A stretch of 64,000 bases of DNA from Sphingobacterium litopenaei (GTDB taxonomy: Bacteria > Bacteroidota > Bacteroidia > Sphingobacteriales > Sphingobacteriaceae): NCBI RefSeq assembly GCF_014692495.1, contig NZ_JACOIJ010000008.1, positions 53,500 to 117,499 of the forward strand. The letters are read 5' to 3'. How positions within the stretch are numbered: position 1 is the first letter of the stretch; every line of letters starts with the position of its first letter. Under the pieces are notes generated by a model. It did no database searches. It saw only the letters and a program-made list of their open reading frames with translations, and had not been told where the DNA came from. Shown one piece after another: positions 45,602 through 54,872 of the stretch. Position numbers and translations under genes: made by a program.

Positions 45602-46360
45602 ATGGATAACAGATTTTTCAGCGATCATCTTCAGCTGTCATTTATTGGCAAAAAAGGTATTGACAAATTAAAAGGCACCCGCGTTCTGGTGGTTGGTGCA
45701 GGTGGTCTGGGCTGCCCTGTGGTTTCCGCATTGGCCTCCAGCGGTATCGGATGTATTGGCATATTTGACGGCGATAAGGTTGAGCTCAAAAATCTGGCAC
45801 GCCAATACCTTTATACCCCAGCGCAGGTTGGAGAACTGAAAACTACGGCTGCTGTCGCATATTTAAGTACCCGATATCAGGACACCGTCTTTAACGAATA
45901 TCCGTTTTTTGCAGACGAAACCAATATTCACACAGTATTTTCTGAATATGACATCATCATCGATGCAACAGACAATTTTCCTTCCCGATTATTGATTGGT
46001 CGCACGGGTATTCAGCTCGGTATACCGATCGTCTACGGATCTATTTTTCGTTCCGAGATGCAGATCGCTGTTTTTAACTATAAAGCACAAAGCATGGCCA
46101 TAGACGATGTATTCACTCTGCAATCAGCCGCCGAAGGGATGGCTTGCGAAGTTTCCGGCACCTACATCATCGGCAGTATGGTAGCAGGTATGTTGATGGC
46201 AAATGAGGTGATCAAAGTGTTATTGGATTTGCCAGACAAACTGACGGGCAAATTGCTTTTATTCGATGTACTCTCTCTTCAGAAACGAGTCATTAATTTT
46301 TCCAGGTTGCAGTCCAGTCCGACGGAGGCTACTATAGAAATGAAGACATGCGAGATATAA
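45602..46360 (+). CDS. ThiF/MoeB-family adenylyltransferase without zinc cysteines
   Basis: The product has 252 residues from the ATG at 45602. The ATP-binding loop VLVVGAGGLGCPVVSAL, the LARQYLYT motif and IDATDNFPSRLLI identify the E1-like fold that adenylates the C-terminal GG of MoaD. The usual two CxxC zinc pairs are missing, and the region FNYKAQSMAIDDVF is short. One Cys remains in MACEVSG. It is probably the MoaD activator of this cluster, since moaD is at 56554. The gene overlaps the next by 13 bases. Confidence 0.88.
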   Translation: MDNRFFSDHLQLSFIGKKGIDKLKGTRVLVVGAGGLGCPVVSALASSGIGCIGIFDGDKVELKNLARQYLYTPAQVGELKTTAAVAYLSTRYQDTVFNEYPFFADETNIHTVFSEYDIIIDATDNFPSRLLIGRTGIQLGIPIVYGSIFRSEMQIAVFNYKAQSMAIDDVFTLQSAAEGMACEVSGTYIIGSMVAGMLMANEVIKVLLDLPDKLTGKLLLFDVLSLQKRVINFSRLQSSPTEATIEMKTCEI

Positions 46361-47295
46361 GCCATAAAATAAATACTTTACGCACAGCTTTGGCTCAAGC
46401 AGTGATCTATATTACCGAGTCAACAGCTGTCAAAATCCAACGAGATGAACTTCCCAAAGGAAACCTGTTTGATGTTGCTCGTGCAGCAGCGTTCTTGGGA
46501 GCAAAGGCTACCCCACAGCTTTTACCTCACTGTCACCCGGTTAATATTGACGCGATGCAGGTCGATTTTGAATATATCTATCCCAGCTCCCATCCAGTTT
46601 TTTTTACCGACCCGCAGTTGCGTACCGGGATATTGATTACGGTATCTGCCAAGTCGATAGGTCGTACCGGCATAGAGATGGAGACGCTTACTGCTGCATC
46701 CATAGCAGCACTCGAGCTTTACGATATGCTGAAACCTGTCGACAATCAATTGGAGATTGGCCATATTAGCCTAGCAAATAAAACAGGCGGTAAATCTGAC
46801 CATAATCGCTTTTTAGCACCCCTTGCCACCTGCGCTATTTTGGTTTGTTCGGATGCAACATCCCGTGGTGAAAGACAGGATAATAGCGGTCTTAAAATAA
46901 AAGAAATGCTCCAGGAGACCGGTGCACAGGTACTGGACTACCAGATCGTACCGGACGAAAAAAGCCTCATCCAACAAGCCGTAAAAACTTGGGCCGAACA
47001 AGATGTGCATTTTATTTTCACGACAGGAGGAACAGGATTAGGACCGCGGGATGTGACGGTGGAAGCCATTTCGGAATTATTGGACAAGACAGCCAATGGC
47101 ATAGTCGAGGCTATGCGCGGCCATGGACAGCAGCGAACACCATTGGCCATGATGAGTCGCGCCGTTGCAGGCACGATCGGCCATTCGCTTGCCATCACAT
47201 TACCCGGCAGCACCAACGGTGTGAAAGAGTGCTTGGAGGCAATATTGCCAGCCCTGTTTCACGCCCGAAAAATGATGATGGGAGGAGGACATTGA
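46348..47295 (+). CDS. MoaC-MoaB fusion protein (molybdopterin biosynthesis)
   Basis: The product has 315 residues with two domains. Residues 1-155 are MoaC, cyclic pyranopterin monophosphate synthase, with PHCHPVNID, GIEMETLTAAS and YDMLKP, which keep the Asp and Lys of the active site. Residues 160-315 are a MoaB/MogA domain, with TTGGTGLGPRDVTVEAI and LAITLPGSTNGVKECLEAILPAL. The first forms the pterin ring of Moco. The second adenylates molybdopterin. MoeA follows two bases later. Confidence 0.94.
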   Translation: MRDISHKINTLRTALAQAVIYITESTAVKIQRDELPKGNLFDVARAAAFLGAKATPQLLPHCHPVNIDAMQVDFEYIYPSSHPVFFTDPQLRTGILITVSAKSIGRTGIEMETLTAASIAALELYDMLKPVDNQLEIGHISLANKTGGKSDHNRFLAPLATCAILVCSDATSRGERQDNSGLKIKEMLQETGAQVLDYQIVPDEKSLIQQAVKTWAEQDVHFIFTTGGTGLGPRDVTVEAISELLDKTANGIVEAMRGHGQQRTPLAMMSRAVAGTIGHSLAITLPGSTNGVKECLEAILPALFHARKMMMGGGH

Positions 47296-47296
47296 T

Positions 47297-48505
47297 ATGC
47301 TGACCTATTTGGAAGCCAGAGATCAGATCCGAAGCTTGGCAACGTCGCTCCCGATAGTGCATGTGCCGCTCACGCAATGTGTAGGTCAAGTATTGGCACA
47401 GCCTATTTTTGCAGATAGAGATTATCCACCATTTAATCGTGTAGCGATGGATGGAATAGCGATACGCATCGATGACTGGAATCGCGGAACACGGGAATTC
47501 CATATTCGGGACACCATTTTTGCCGGAGCGGAAACATCGACGGCAATTGGACCTGGCGAATGCTACAAGATCATGACCGGTGCGGCCTGTCCTTCGGATG
47601 TAGATACTGTTATCCGTAAAGAAGACCTCCATTATACCGCGCACGGCACGGTACTGATCCTGTGTGAATCGGTCTCCAAGGGACAACATCTTGCAAAGCA
47701 AGGCGAGGATCTTAAAAAAGATGAATTGGCGATCCCTGCACCTCGGATTTGCGACATTTCCCTGGTCGGGGCGCTGGCCGCTTTGGGCATCCATGATGTG
47801 CCTGTCTATGAAATGCCTAGTGTAGCAATTGTCACCACGGGCGATGAGGTAGTTGATATCGATCAGCAGCCCGCACCTTTCCAGATCCGCAACAGCAATC
47901 AGTATTCACTGCAAGCTCTTTGCGCCCAATGGCACTTGCCCATAAAGTTTTGTCAACATGTCGCGGACGATTCCGGAGCATTGTCTCTTGCCTTTCAACA
48001 AGCTATGCAGGAGCAAATTATTCTGATCAACGGTGGCGTGTCTGCTGGTGATGCCGATCATGTTCCTCAAGTTTTACAAGAATTGGGCGTAGCGATCGTG
48101 TTTCACAAAGTCGCTATCAAACCGGGAAAGCCCCTGTTGGTTGGTGTCTTGCCGGAAAATCGCATCGTGTTTGCACTGCCCGGAAATCCCTTGTCATGTT
48201 TTACCACCTTCAAACTGTTTGTTGAAGAATATCTACACGGATGTTTGGGATTTACCCGTGAACGATTCCAAAAGGTCAAACTACAGACTTCCAGAACCAA
48301 AAAATCTACTCTGGATGATTTTTTCCCTGTTTTTAGGTCGCCTGACGGCAATGGATACCGATGCAAACCTAATCGCAGATCCGGAGATATAACCGCGACA
48401 GTGGGATGTGATGGTATTGGCTGGCATATCCATGACAAGCAGGTCATCTCAGAAAATGATACTATACAAGTATTATCCCTGCACCCCTTTTTTCATACAA
48501 ATTAA
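47297..48505 (+). CDS. moeA: Molybdopterin molybdenumtransferase
   Basis: The product has 402 residues. It inserts molybdate into adenylated molybdopterin. DRDYPPFNRVAMDGIAIR near residue 38, KIMTGAACPSDVDTVI near 90, NGGVSAGDADHVPQVLQELG near 235 and FALPGNPLSCF near 295 are the family signatures. The C-terminal domain IV region is present. The gene is tightly packed with the fusion gene upstream. Confidence 0.95.
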   Translation: MLTYLEARDQIRSLATSLPIVHVPLTQCVGQVLAQPIFADRDYPPFNRVAMDGIAIRIDDWNRGTREFHIRDTIFAGAETSTAIGPGECYKIMTGAACPSDVDTVIRKEDLHYTAHGTVLILCESVSKGQHLAKQGEDLKKDELAIPAPRICDISLVGALAALGIHDVPVYEMPSVAIVTTGDEVVDIDQQPAPFQIRNSNQYSLQALCAQWHLPIKFCQHVADDSGALSLAFQQAMQEQIILINGGVSAGDADHVPQVLQELGVAIVFHKVAIKPGKPLLVGVLPENRIVFALPGNPLSCFTTFKLFVEEYLHGCLGFTRERFQKVKLQTSRTKKSTLDDFFPVFRSPDGNGYRCKPNRRSGDITATVGCDGIGWHIHDKQVISENDTIQVLSLHPFFHTN

Positions 48506-48518
48506 ACTAATACTAACA

Positions 48519-49841
48519 ATGCAACAGAACCAATCACCTCTTTCAAGCCTCAACATCTTTTCGTTCAAAGGTGTTCAGATGCGCACATTCCACATCACGT
48601 GGATCACTTTCTTTTTCTGTTTCTTTGGATGGTTTGGTGTTGCTCCGCTGATGCCTATGATCCGCGATCAGCTCCAATTGAGCAAGAGCGAGGTCGGCAA
48701 TATCATCATTGCCTCCGTATCGGCAACTATTATTGCGCGCCTACTGATTGGGAAGTTGTGCGATACGCTCGGCCCACGCCTTACCTACACGATTTTGCTG
48801 GTGGTGGGAGCTATTCCGATTATGCTGATCGGCCTTAGTGAGAGCTATACTTCTTTTTTACTATTCCGTTTTTGTATCGGCATTGTTGGCGCTTCTTTCG
48901 TCATCACCCAATTTCACACATCGATGATGTTTGCGCCCAATATTGTCGGCACTGCCAATGCGGTAACCGGTGGGTGGGGAAACCTCGGAGGAGGCGTTAC
49001 CAATTTGGTTATGCCCTTAATTGCAGCAGGTTTTGCCGCGATGGGTTTTGTAAGCGAAGCAGATGCTTGGAGACTCGCCATGGTTGTGCCGGGCGTCATT
49101 CTCCTGATCATGGCTTTTATTTACTACCGATACACGACAGATACCCCTGCAGGGAATTTCAGCGATTTGCAGCAAAGAGATACGTCTACCTCTCCGAAAA
49201 AAAGCAAGGGATCACTCGTGGAAGCATTGCAGGATTATCGCGTATGGGTATTAACACTCGCTTATGCAGCATGCTTCGGCATTGAGATAACGGTAGATAA
49301 TGTTGCTGCGATATTTTTTATAGACCGCTTTGGTACCAGCATCATTGTAGCCGGTGCCATGGCCGGCATATTCGGCGGCATGAATATTTTCGCCCGTGCA
49401 TTGGGGGGCATCGTGAGTGATAAAGTTGGTAAACGATTCGGACTAAAAGGAAAAGGTACATTACTAGGACTACTTTTGGTTTTGGAAGGTCTGGGAATCG
49501 CGTTGTTTGCTGCTTCGGGTACGTTGGTCTTTGCGGTTGTTTCCATGCTGATTTTCGCCTTGTTTTTGAAGATGGCCAATGGCTGTACCTATGGGATTGT
49601 CCCTTTTATCAATAAAGACAATATTGGTGTCGTCAGTGGTATAGTAGGTGCCGGCGGAAATATCGGTGCCATGTTGGTTGGTTTTCTATTCAAGTCCGAA
49701 AACTTAACCTATGCAGATGCCTTTCAATATATTGGTGCGGGGGTCGTGTTCATCGGTTTGCTAGTCGCACTGACTAGATTCCAGCCAAAGCCCGCCATCA
49801 AAAACAGCATAGAGACAGGCGAGCTCGACTTTCAACAATAA
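48519..49841 (+). CDS. narK: Nitrate/nitrite transporter, NarK family
   Basis: The product has 440 residues from the ATG at 48519; the open frame further upstream overlaps moeA and is not real sequence of this gene. It has about 12 membrane segments of the major facilitator superfamily. FGWFGVAPLMPMIRDQLQLSKS near residue 40, VTGGWGNLGGGVTNLVMP near 155 and VGAGGNIGAMLVGFLF near 390 are the two nitrate-signature regions. It should import nitrate for the reductase encoded next to it, 28 bases downstream. Confidence 0.95.
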   Translation: MQQNQSPLSSLNIFSFKGVQMRTFHITWITFFFCFFGWFGVAPLMPMIRDQLQLSKSEVGNIIIASVSATIIARLLIGKLCDTLGPRLTYTILLVVGAIPIMLIGLSESYTSFLLFRFCIGIVGASFVITQFHTSMMFAPNIVGTANAVTGGWGNLGGGVTNLVMPLIAAGFAAMGFVSEADAWRLAMVVPGVILLIMAFIYYRYTTDTPAGNFSDLQQRDTSTSPKKSKGSLVEALQDYRVWVLTLAYAACFGIEITVDNVAAIFFIDRFGTSIIVAGAMAGIFGGMNIFARALGGIVSDKVGKRFGLKGKGTLLGLLLVLEGLGIALFAASGTLVFAVVSMLIFALFLKMANGCTYGIVPFINKDNIGVVSGIVGAGGNIGAMLVGFLFKSENLTYADAFQYIGAGVVFIGLLVALTRFQPKPAIKNSIETGELDFQQ

Positions 49842-49869
49842 ACATCCATTAATTTGCCTTTTTTCAGAC

Positions 49870-52800
49870 ATGAAAGAAAAAGAAGTAACAAGTACCTGTT
49901 GTTATTGCGGTGTCGGATGCGGCGTGAAAATTCGGCTGGATAAGCACGATTCCGTTACGGTAACAGGTGATGAGGAGCATCCGGTCAACCAGGGAAAATT
50001 GTGCAGCAAGGGCATGAATCTACAATACACGGTAAACGATAAATCGGATCGTCTGCTTTATCCGCAAATGCGATATCACCGCAACATGCCGATGCAACGG
50101 GTAAGTTGGGAAGACGCATTAACCCGTACAGCAGCTGTATTCCGCACGATGATAGATAAGTATGGCCCCGATTCAGTCGCGTTTTACGCATCTGGACAGT
50201 GCCTCACGGAAGAGTATTATGTCATCAATAAACTGATAAAAGGCTTTATAGGTAGCAACAACATCGACACCAATTCACGTCTATGCATGAGCAGTGCTGT
50301 CGCCGCCTACAAAATGGCCCTCGGGGAGGACTCCGTGCCTATTTGCTACGATGATATTGAACTCTCCGACTGCTTTTTGGTGGAAGGCGCCAACCCCGCC
50401 TGGTGCCACCCCATTCTTTGGCGTCGGGTAGAAGCCCACAAAGCAAACTACCCACAGACTAAAATCATTTTGGTCGATCCTCGAAAAACAGATACAGCAG
50501 CCATTGCGGACCTGCACCTACAAATTCAACCCGGTACAGATATCGTTTTGAATTATGCTATTGGCCGGCTGCTGATTGAAAATGATGATATTGATTACCA
50601 GTTTATAGCACACCATACAGAGGGATTTGAAGATTATAAAACACGTGTATTTGAGCGTACCATAACAGAGGCAGCACATATTTGCTGTATACCCGAATAT
50701 GAAATCCGTCAAGCCGCAACCTATATAGGCGAATCCAAGTCCTTATTGACCATGTGGACGATGGGACTTAACCAGAGTGTGAAAGGTGTGGATAAAAATC
50801 TGTCGCTCATTAATCTCAACTTGATCACGGGAAAAATCGGCAAGCCAGGTTCCGGACCTTTCTCGTTAACCGGTCAACCAAATGCTATGGGAGGCCGGGA
50901 AGTCGGCGGTCTGGCTAATTTATTGCCTGCACACCGTGATCTGAAAAACGAAATACACCGACAGGAAGTGGCTGATTTTTGGGGAGGAACTACGCTATCC
51001 GACACACCGGGCCTCACGGCGACCGAAATGTTTGATGCGCTAGCCGACGGAAAGCTGAAAGCTGTCTGGATATTGTGTACGAATCCGTTGACCAGCCTAC
51101 CAGATACACGTAAGGTAGAACAGGCACTGCAAAAGGCAAAGTTTGTCGTGGTGCAGGAAATCAGCAACAAACCGCAGACTTTGGCCTATGCCGACGTCAT
51201 CTTGCCTGCTGCCGCCTGGGCCGAAAAAGAGGGGACAATGACCAATTCCGAACGTCGGATCAGTCACTTGCACAAAATCATCGAACCTCCGGGCGAAGCG
51301 CTTCCCGACGCCGAAATTATCTGTCGATTTGCCAAGAAAATGGGATTTAAAGGCTTTGACTATCCCAATACTGAAGCTATATATAAGGAACATACGAAAC
51401 TCACCGCAAAGACAAATCTACATATCGAGGGTCTGGATTACGAACAGATCGATAGCCAAAAGACCGTACAGTGGCCGTACAATAAGAGACGAAAAGCCGG
51501 AACATCTCGTTTATTTGCCGATCATGATTTCTATACCCCGTCCAGAAAAGCAATTATCCATAGCCCGGACACGGATCTCCAAAGTGAATTACCGGATACG
51601 GCCTTTCCTTTTATTCTGACCACCGGACGCATCCGTGACCAATGGCATACCATGTCCAAGACCGGTAAAGTCAGTAAGCTGAAACAGCATATCAGCGAAT
51701 CTCAGCTCGAAATTCATCGCGATGATGCCGAACGTCTCGGTATAAACGACGGGCAATTGGTCGAAATCACCTCAAGACGAGGCCATGTACGTGTCAAGGC
51801 CAGTCTCAGCACCAGCATAAAGGCCGGTTGTGTCTTTCTCCCCATGCACTGGGGAAAGCTTGGCGACACCGACTTACATCGGGCAAATAACCTCACCAAC
51901 CCCTTGGTGGATCCCATTTCAAAAGAGCCAGATTTTAAATTCTGCGCCGTACAGGTGCTCCCTTATCGGAAGCCATTTGAGCGCATTGTGATCGTTGGTG
52001 CCGGTGCGGGTGCTTTTGGTTTTGTCAAAGCTTTTCGGGAAATCAATACTACCGACGAGATCACCGTGGTCAGCAATGAAAATCTGCCGTTCTATAATCG
52101 GGTCATGCTGCCCCACTATGTCAGTGGCGATCAGAAGTGGTCAGAACTCGTCAAGATGCGGGATGAGGAAGAAAAAAACACGTATAATATCAAGCACGTA
52201 AGAGGGGTTACAGTGACCCGGATCGATCGCGAAAACAAATATATTGAAGACAGTAAGGGATTGAAAATACCGTATGATACGCTCATCCTCGGTACGGGCA
52301 GCCGTCCGTCTATGCCCAGAGACATCCCCTCTTTGCCAGGCATATTCAGTATCAGAAGGCGTTCGGATGCGGACAACCTCCGCAAGTTTTTACGCAAAGA
52401 TGCTTCAGTTGTCATCATCGGAGGCGGACTCCTCGGTTTGGAAATGGCGGCGAGCCTACGTAAGATGGGCGTACACATTACCGTTGTGCAGCGTGTATCA
52501 CGATTCCTGAACCGACAGCTGGATGTGCTTGGTAGCCAGCTTCTTCATGAAGAAATGATAGATCAGGGGTGTGATGTCTATTATAATGATGAAGTGCAGC
52601 TCTACTATGGACGTAGCAAAGTCAATAAGGTCGAACTAAAGAGTGGTCGACAGATCAAATGCGATGCCGTCATTGTAGCCATCGGCACCACACCCAATAT
52701 CGAACTGGCAAAAGACGCAGGGCTGAATTGTCAACGCGGCGTGGTGGTCAACGACAGATTGCAAACCAGTGATCCTGCCATCTATGCGATCGGCGAGATT

Positions 52801-53382
52801 GCCGAGTATGATGGGGTTTTGTATGGCATTTCGGCCGCGGCCGAACAGCAAGGTGCTGTAGTGGCGCGCTATCACAATGGAGATGTAGGCAGCGTATACG
52901 AGGGATCGGTCTTCATGAACATCATCAAGATACAGGGCTTTGACCTGTGCAGCATCGGGATTGTCGACTGTCCGAATGACGAGTACGAAGAAATTGTATT
53001 TATCGACAAAGCAAAGCGCTATTATAAAAAGTGCATCATCCATCAGGATCGCTTGGTCGGCACCATACTCATTGGAGACAAGAATGAGTTTCTGGAATTT
53101 AAAGATCTGATCACCAACAAAACAGAGCTTAGCGAAAAACGCCTCCAACTGTTGCGCAGCGGCAGTGTCAAAGAACCCGTTGTCGGCAAGCTGATCTGTA
53201 GCTGTGGTCAGGTCGGAGAAGGGAACTTAACCAAGCTCATCCAGTCAGGATGCACAGACCTGAAAACACTGTGCGACACCAGTGGCGCCGGAACAGGCTG
53301 CGGCTCTTGCCGTCCACAGGTGATGGCAATTTTGGATAGTTTTTTAACCGAAAAAGAAGAAATGGAGGTCACGAATGGCTAA
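49870..53382 (+). CDS. nasA: Single-chain assimilatory nitrate reductase (catalytic + FAD reductase + [2Fe-2S])
   Basis: The product has 1170 residues and fuses what are often separate subunits. Residues 1-690 are a molybdopterin oxidoreductase: the [4Fe-4S] ligands are Cys10, Cys13, Cys17 and Cys45, and GQPNAMGGREVGGLANLLPAH is typical of assimilatory nitrate reductases. Residues 700-1070 are a pyridine nucleotide-disulphide reductase with IVIVGAGAGAFGFVKAF and VVIIGGGLLGLEMAASL. Residues 1105-1155 are a BFD-like domain with CSCGQ and SGAGTGCGSCRP. It can probably take electrons from NAD(P)H directly. The end overlaps the next gene by 8 bases. Confidence 0.95.
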   Translation: MKEKEVTSTCCYCGVGCGVKIRLDKHDSVTVTGDEEHPVNQGKLCSKGMNLQYTVNDKSDRLLYPQMRYHRNMPMQRVSWEDALTRTAAVFRTMIDKYGPDSVAFYASGQCLTEEYYVINKLIKGFIGSNNIDTNSRLCMSSAVAAYKMALGEDSVPICYDDIELSDCFLVEGANPAWCHPILWRRVEAHKANYPQTKIILVDPRKTDTAAIADLHLQIQPGTDIVLNYAIGRLLIENDDIDYQFIAHHTEGFEDYKTRVFERTITEAAHICCIPEYEIRQAATYIGESKSLLTMWTMGLNQSVKGVDKNLSLINLNLITGKIGKPGSGPFSLTGQPNAMGGREVGGLANLLPAHRDLKNEIHRQEVADFWGGTTLSDTPGLTATEMFDALADGKLKAVWILCTNPLTSLPDTRKVEQALQKAKFVVVQEISNKPQTLAYADVILPAAAWAEKEGTMTNSERRISHLHKIIEPPGEALPDAEIICRFAKKMGFKGFDYPNTEAIYKEHTKLTAKTNLHIEGLDYEQIDSQKTVQWPYNKRRKAGTSRLFADHDFYTPSRKAIIHSPDTDLQSELPDTAFPFILTTGRIRDQWHTMSKTGKVSKLKQHISESQLEIHRDDAERLGINDGQLVEITSRRGHVRVKASLSTSIKAGCVFLPMHWGKLGDTDLHRANNLTNPLVDPISKEPDFKFCAVQVLPYRKPFERIVIVGAGAGAFGFVKAFREINTTDEITVVSNENLPFYNRVMLPHYVSGDQKWSELVKMRDEEEKNTYNIKHVRGVTVTRIDRENKYIEDSKGLKIPYDTLILGTGSRPSMPRDIPSLPGIFSIRRRSDADNLRKFLRKDASVVIIGGGLLGLEMAASLRKMGVHITVVQRVSRFLNRQLDVLGSQLLHEEMIDQGCDVYYNDEVQLYYGRSKVNKVELKSGRQIKCDAVIVAIGTTPNIELAKDAGLNCQRGVVVNDRLQTSDPAIYAIGEIAEYDGVLYGISAAAEQQGAVVARYHNGDVGSVYEGSVFMNIIKIQGFDLCSIGIVDCPNDEYEEIVFIDKAKRYYKKCIIHQDRLVGTILIGDKNEFLEFKDLITNKTELSEKRLQLLRSGSVKEPVVGKLICSCGQVGEGNLTKLIQSGCTDLKTLCDTSGAGTGCGSCRPQVMAILDSFLTEKEEMEVTNG

Positions 53383-54871
53383 GCAGACACAACCGGAATG
53401 GCAACACGTAAAAATCAATCTGCCCGGAGGCTATGTATCGGTGGGTGATTTTAAGGCCATACTGGAAGCGGCGCATGCGGCAGATGTAAAAACCGTTAAA
53501 ATCGGTGCACGCCAACAACTGCTTTTCTCTGCCTCCCCGGCGCAAATGGAAGATATCGAATATCAGCTCTTCAATCAAGAACTGCTGTATGAAGTGAATG
53601 AAAACCATTATCCAAATATGGTTAGTTCTTATGTGGCCGACGGGCTTTACAATCAGTCACATTGGTTGAGAGAAGGAATTTATAAGGATATTTTAGCCTC
53701 CTTTGAGCATACTCCAAAACTAAAGATCAACATCGTCGATGCGAATCAGTCGTTTGTACCTTATTATACCGGCAACCTGAATTTTGTATCCTCAGGCGTA
53801 GGCAATTATTGGCATGTATATATCCGATGGCCCAAAACAAATCAAGTAAGAAGCTGGTCATCACTCATTTACTCCATGGATATTGCCGCCATTAGTAAGG
53901 AACTGGAAAGCGCCATAATGGATAACAAAGATATAGCAGAAGACGACATTGCTACGCTATGTGCGGATCTGGAATTAAAAATTAAAACGTCGGGTGCGTT
54001 TCATTGTCAACAAATCCAAGAACCGTTAACGGAATCGGATTTCCGTCTTCCCTATTATGAAGGCTTTAACCAATATGACGATAAATATTGGCTAGGCATT
54101 TACCGACCAGACGAGTGTTACACCGTTTCCTTTTTGCTGGACGTTTGCAACGTCTGCCAGACGTCTCGGGTGGGCCAGATCTATACGACGCCCTGGCGGT
54201 CACTCATTATTAAAGACATCCGACATCAAGATCGCAAAGGATGGGATATCATTCTCGACAAACATCGTATTAATTTGCGCCACGCTTCCAACGAACTAAA
54301 CTGGCAAATCGAAGATTGGTGTGAACCGGCGTTGAAATTGAAGCGTTTCATCGTCCGATATTTCGATCGTTGGAATATTCGAACTTATCGGCTATGCTTT
54401 GGCATCAAGATTGGATCAAACAGCGGCATTTGGGGTTCGATTATCATCAAACAGATCAACGATGAGAATCGTGAACCATGCTTCGATGTTTTCCACACGC
54501 AAGATTTCAAGGCCAACTCCTATGACCTAATTCTCTATAAACAACGTGTCACCGAGAAATCGTTACCCGCAACCCTAAAAACACTTTGTGATTGCTTTTA
54601 CGATGCTACATTACAAAACAGCCATCCGGTGTCTGAGCATCATCCCTACGATTTACCGGAGTTTTCGCATAGCGCCCCACAGCAACCCTTATTCCGTTGT
54701 CCACATTGCCTCAGTATTTACCATCCCGCTTATGGGGATGTATTAGCGGCTATAGAACCAGGCATTGCCTTCGGCGATCTACCTACAGATTATACCTGTG
54801 GTCTATGCGGCTCTCCCAAGAAAGAATTTATAGCATTTGATCAAATCAACACCACACCTTTAAAGCACTGA
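53375..54871 (+). CDS. Nitrite/sulfite-reductase-fold protein with a C-terminal rubredoxin domain
   Basis: The product has 498 residues. Residues 11-75 (INLPGGYVSVGDFKAIL, GARQQLLF) match the ferredoxin-like half-domain of nitrite/sulfite reductases. The middle looks like the rest of that fold. The CX5C and CX3C pair that holds the siroheme-[4Fe-4S] centre is not seen; only Cys248, Cys258, Cys261, Cys316 and Cys341 are there. Residues 440-490 are a rubredoxin, with ligands Cys442, Cys445, Cys475 and Cys478. The start overlaps nasA by 8 bases, so production is tied to the nitrate reductase. It may be an electron carrier. Confidence 0.82.
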   Translation: MAKQTQPEWQHVKINLPGGYVSVGDFKAILEAAHAADVKTVKIGARQQLLFSASPAQMEDIEYQLFNQELLYEVNENHYPNMVSSYVADGLYNQSHWLREGIYKDILASFEHTPKLKINIVDANQSFVPYYTGNLNFVSSGVGNYWHVYIRWPKTNQVRSWSSLIYSMDIAAISKELESAIMDNKDIAEDDIATLCADLELKIKTSGAFHCQQIQEPLTESDFRLPYYEGFNQYDDKYWLGIYRPDECYTVSFLLDVCNVCQTSRVGQIYTTPWRSLIIKDIRHQDRKGWDIILDKHRINLRHASNELNWQIEDWCEPALKLKRFIVRYFDRWNIRTYRLCFGIKIGSNSGIWGSIIIKQINDENREPCFDVFHTQDFKANSYDLILYKQRVTEKSLPATLKTLCDCFYDATLQNSHPVSEHHPYDLPEFSHSAPQQPLFRCPHCLSIYHPAYGDVLAAIEPGIAFGDLPTDYTCGLCGSPKKEFIAFDQINTTPLKH

Positions 54872-54872
54872 C

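Noticed and set aside
48408..48518. Upstream extension of the narK frame
   Set aside because: It overlaps the end of moeA in another frame and adds residues not seen in NarK proteins; the ATG at 48519 fits better.
49985..53148. Several long open frames on the minus strand opposite the nitrate reductase gene
   Set aside because: They lie wholly within a strongly supported gene, show no domain motif, and are expected in GC-richer DNA where stop codons are rarer on the opposite strand.
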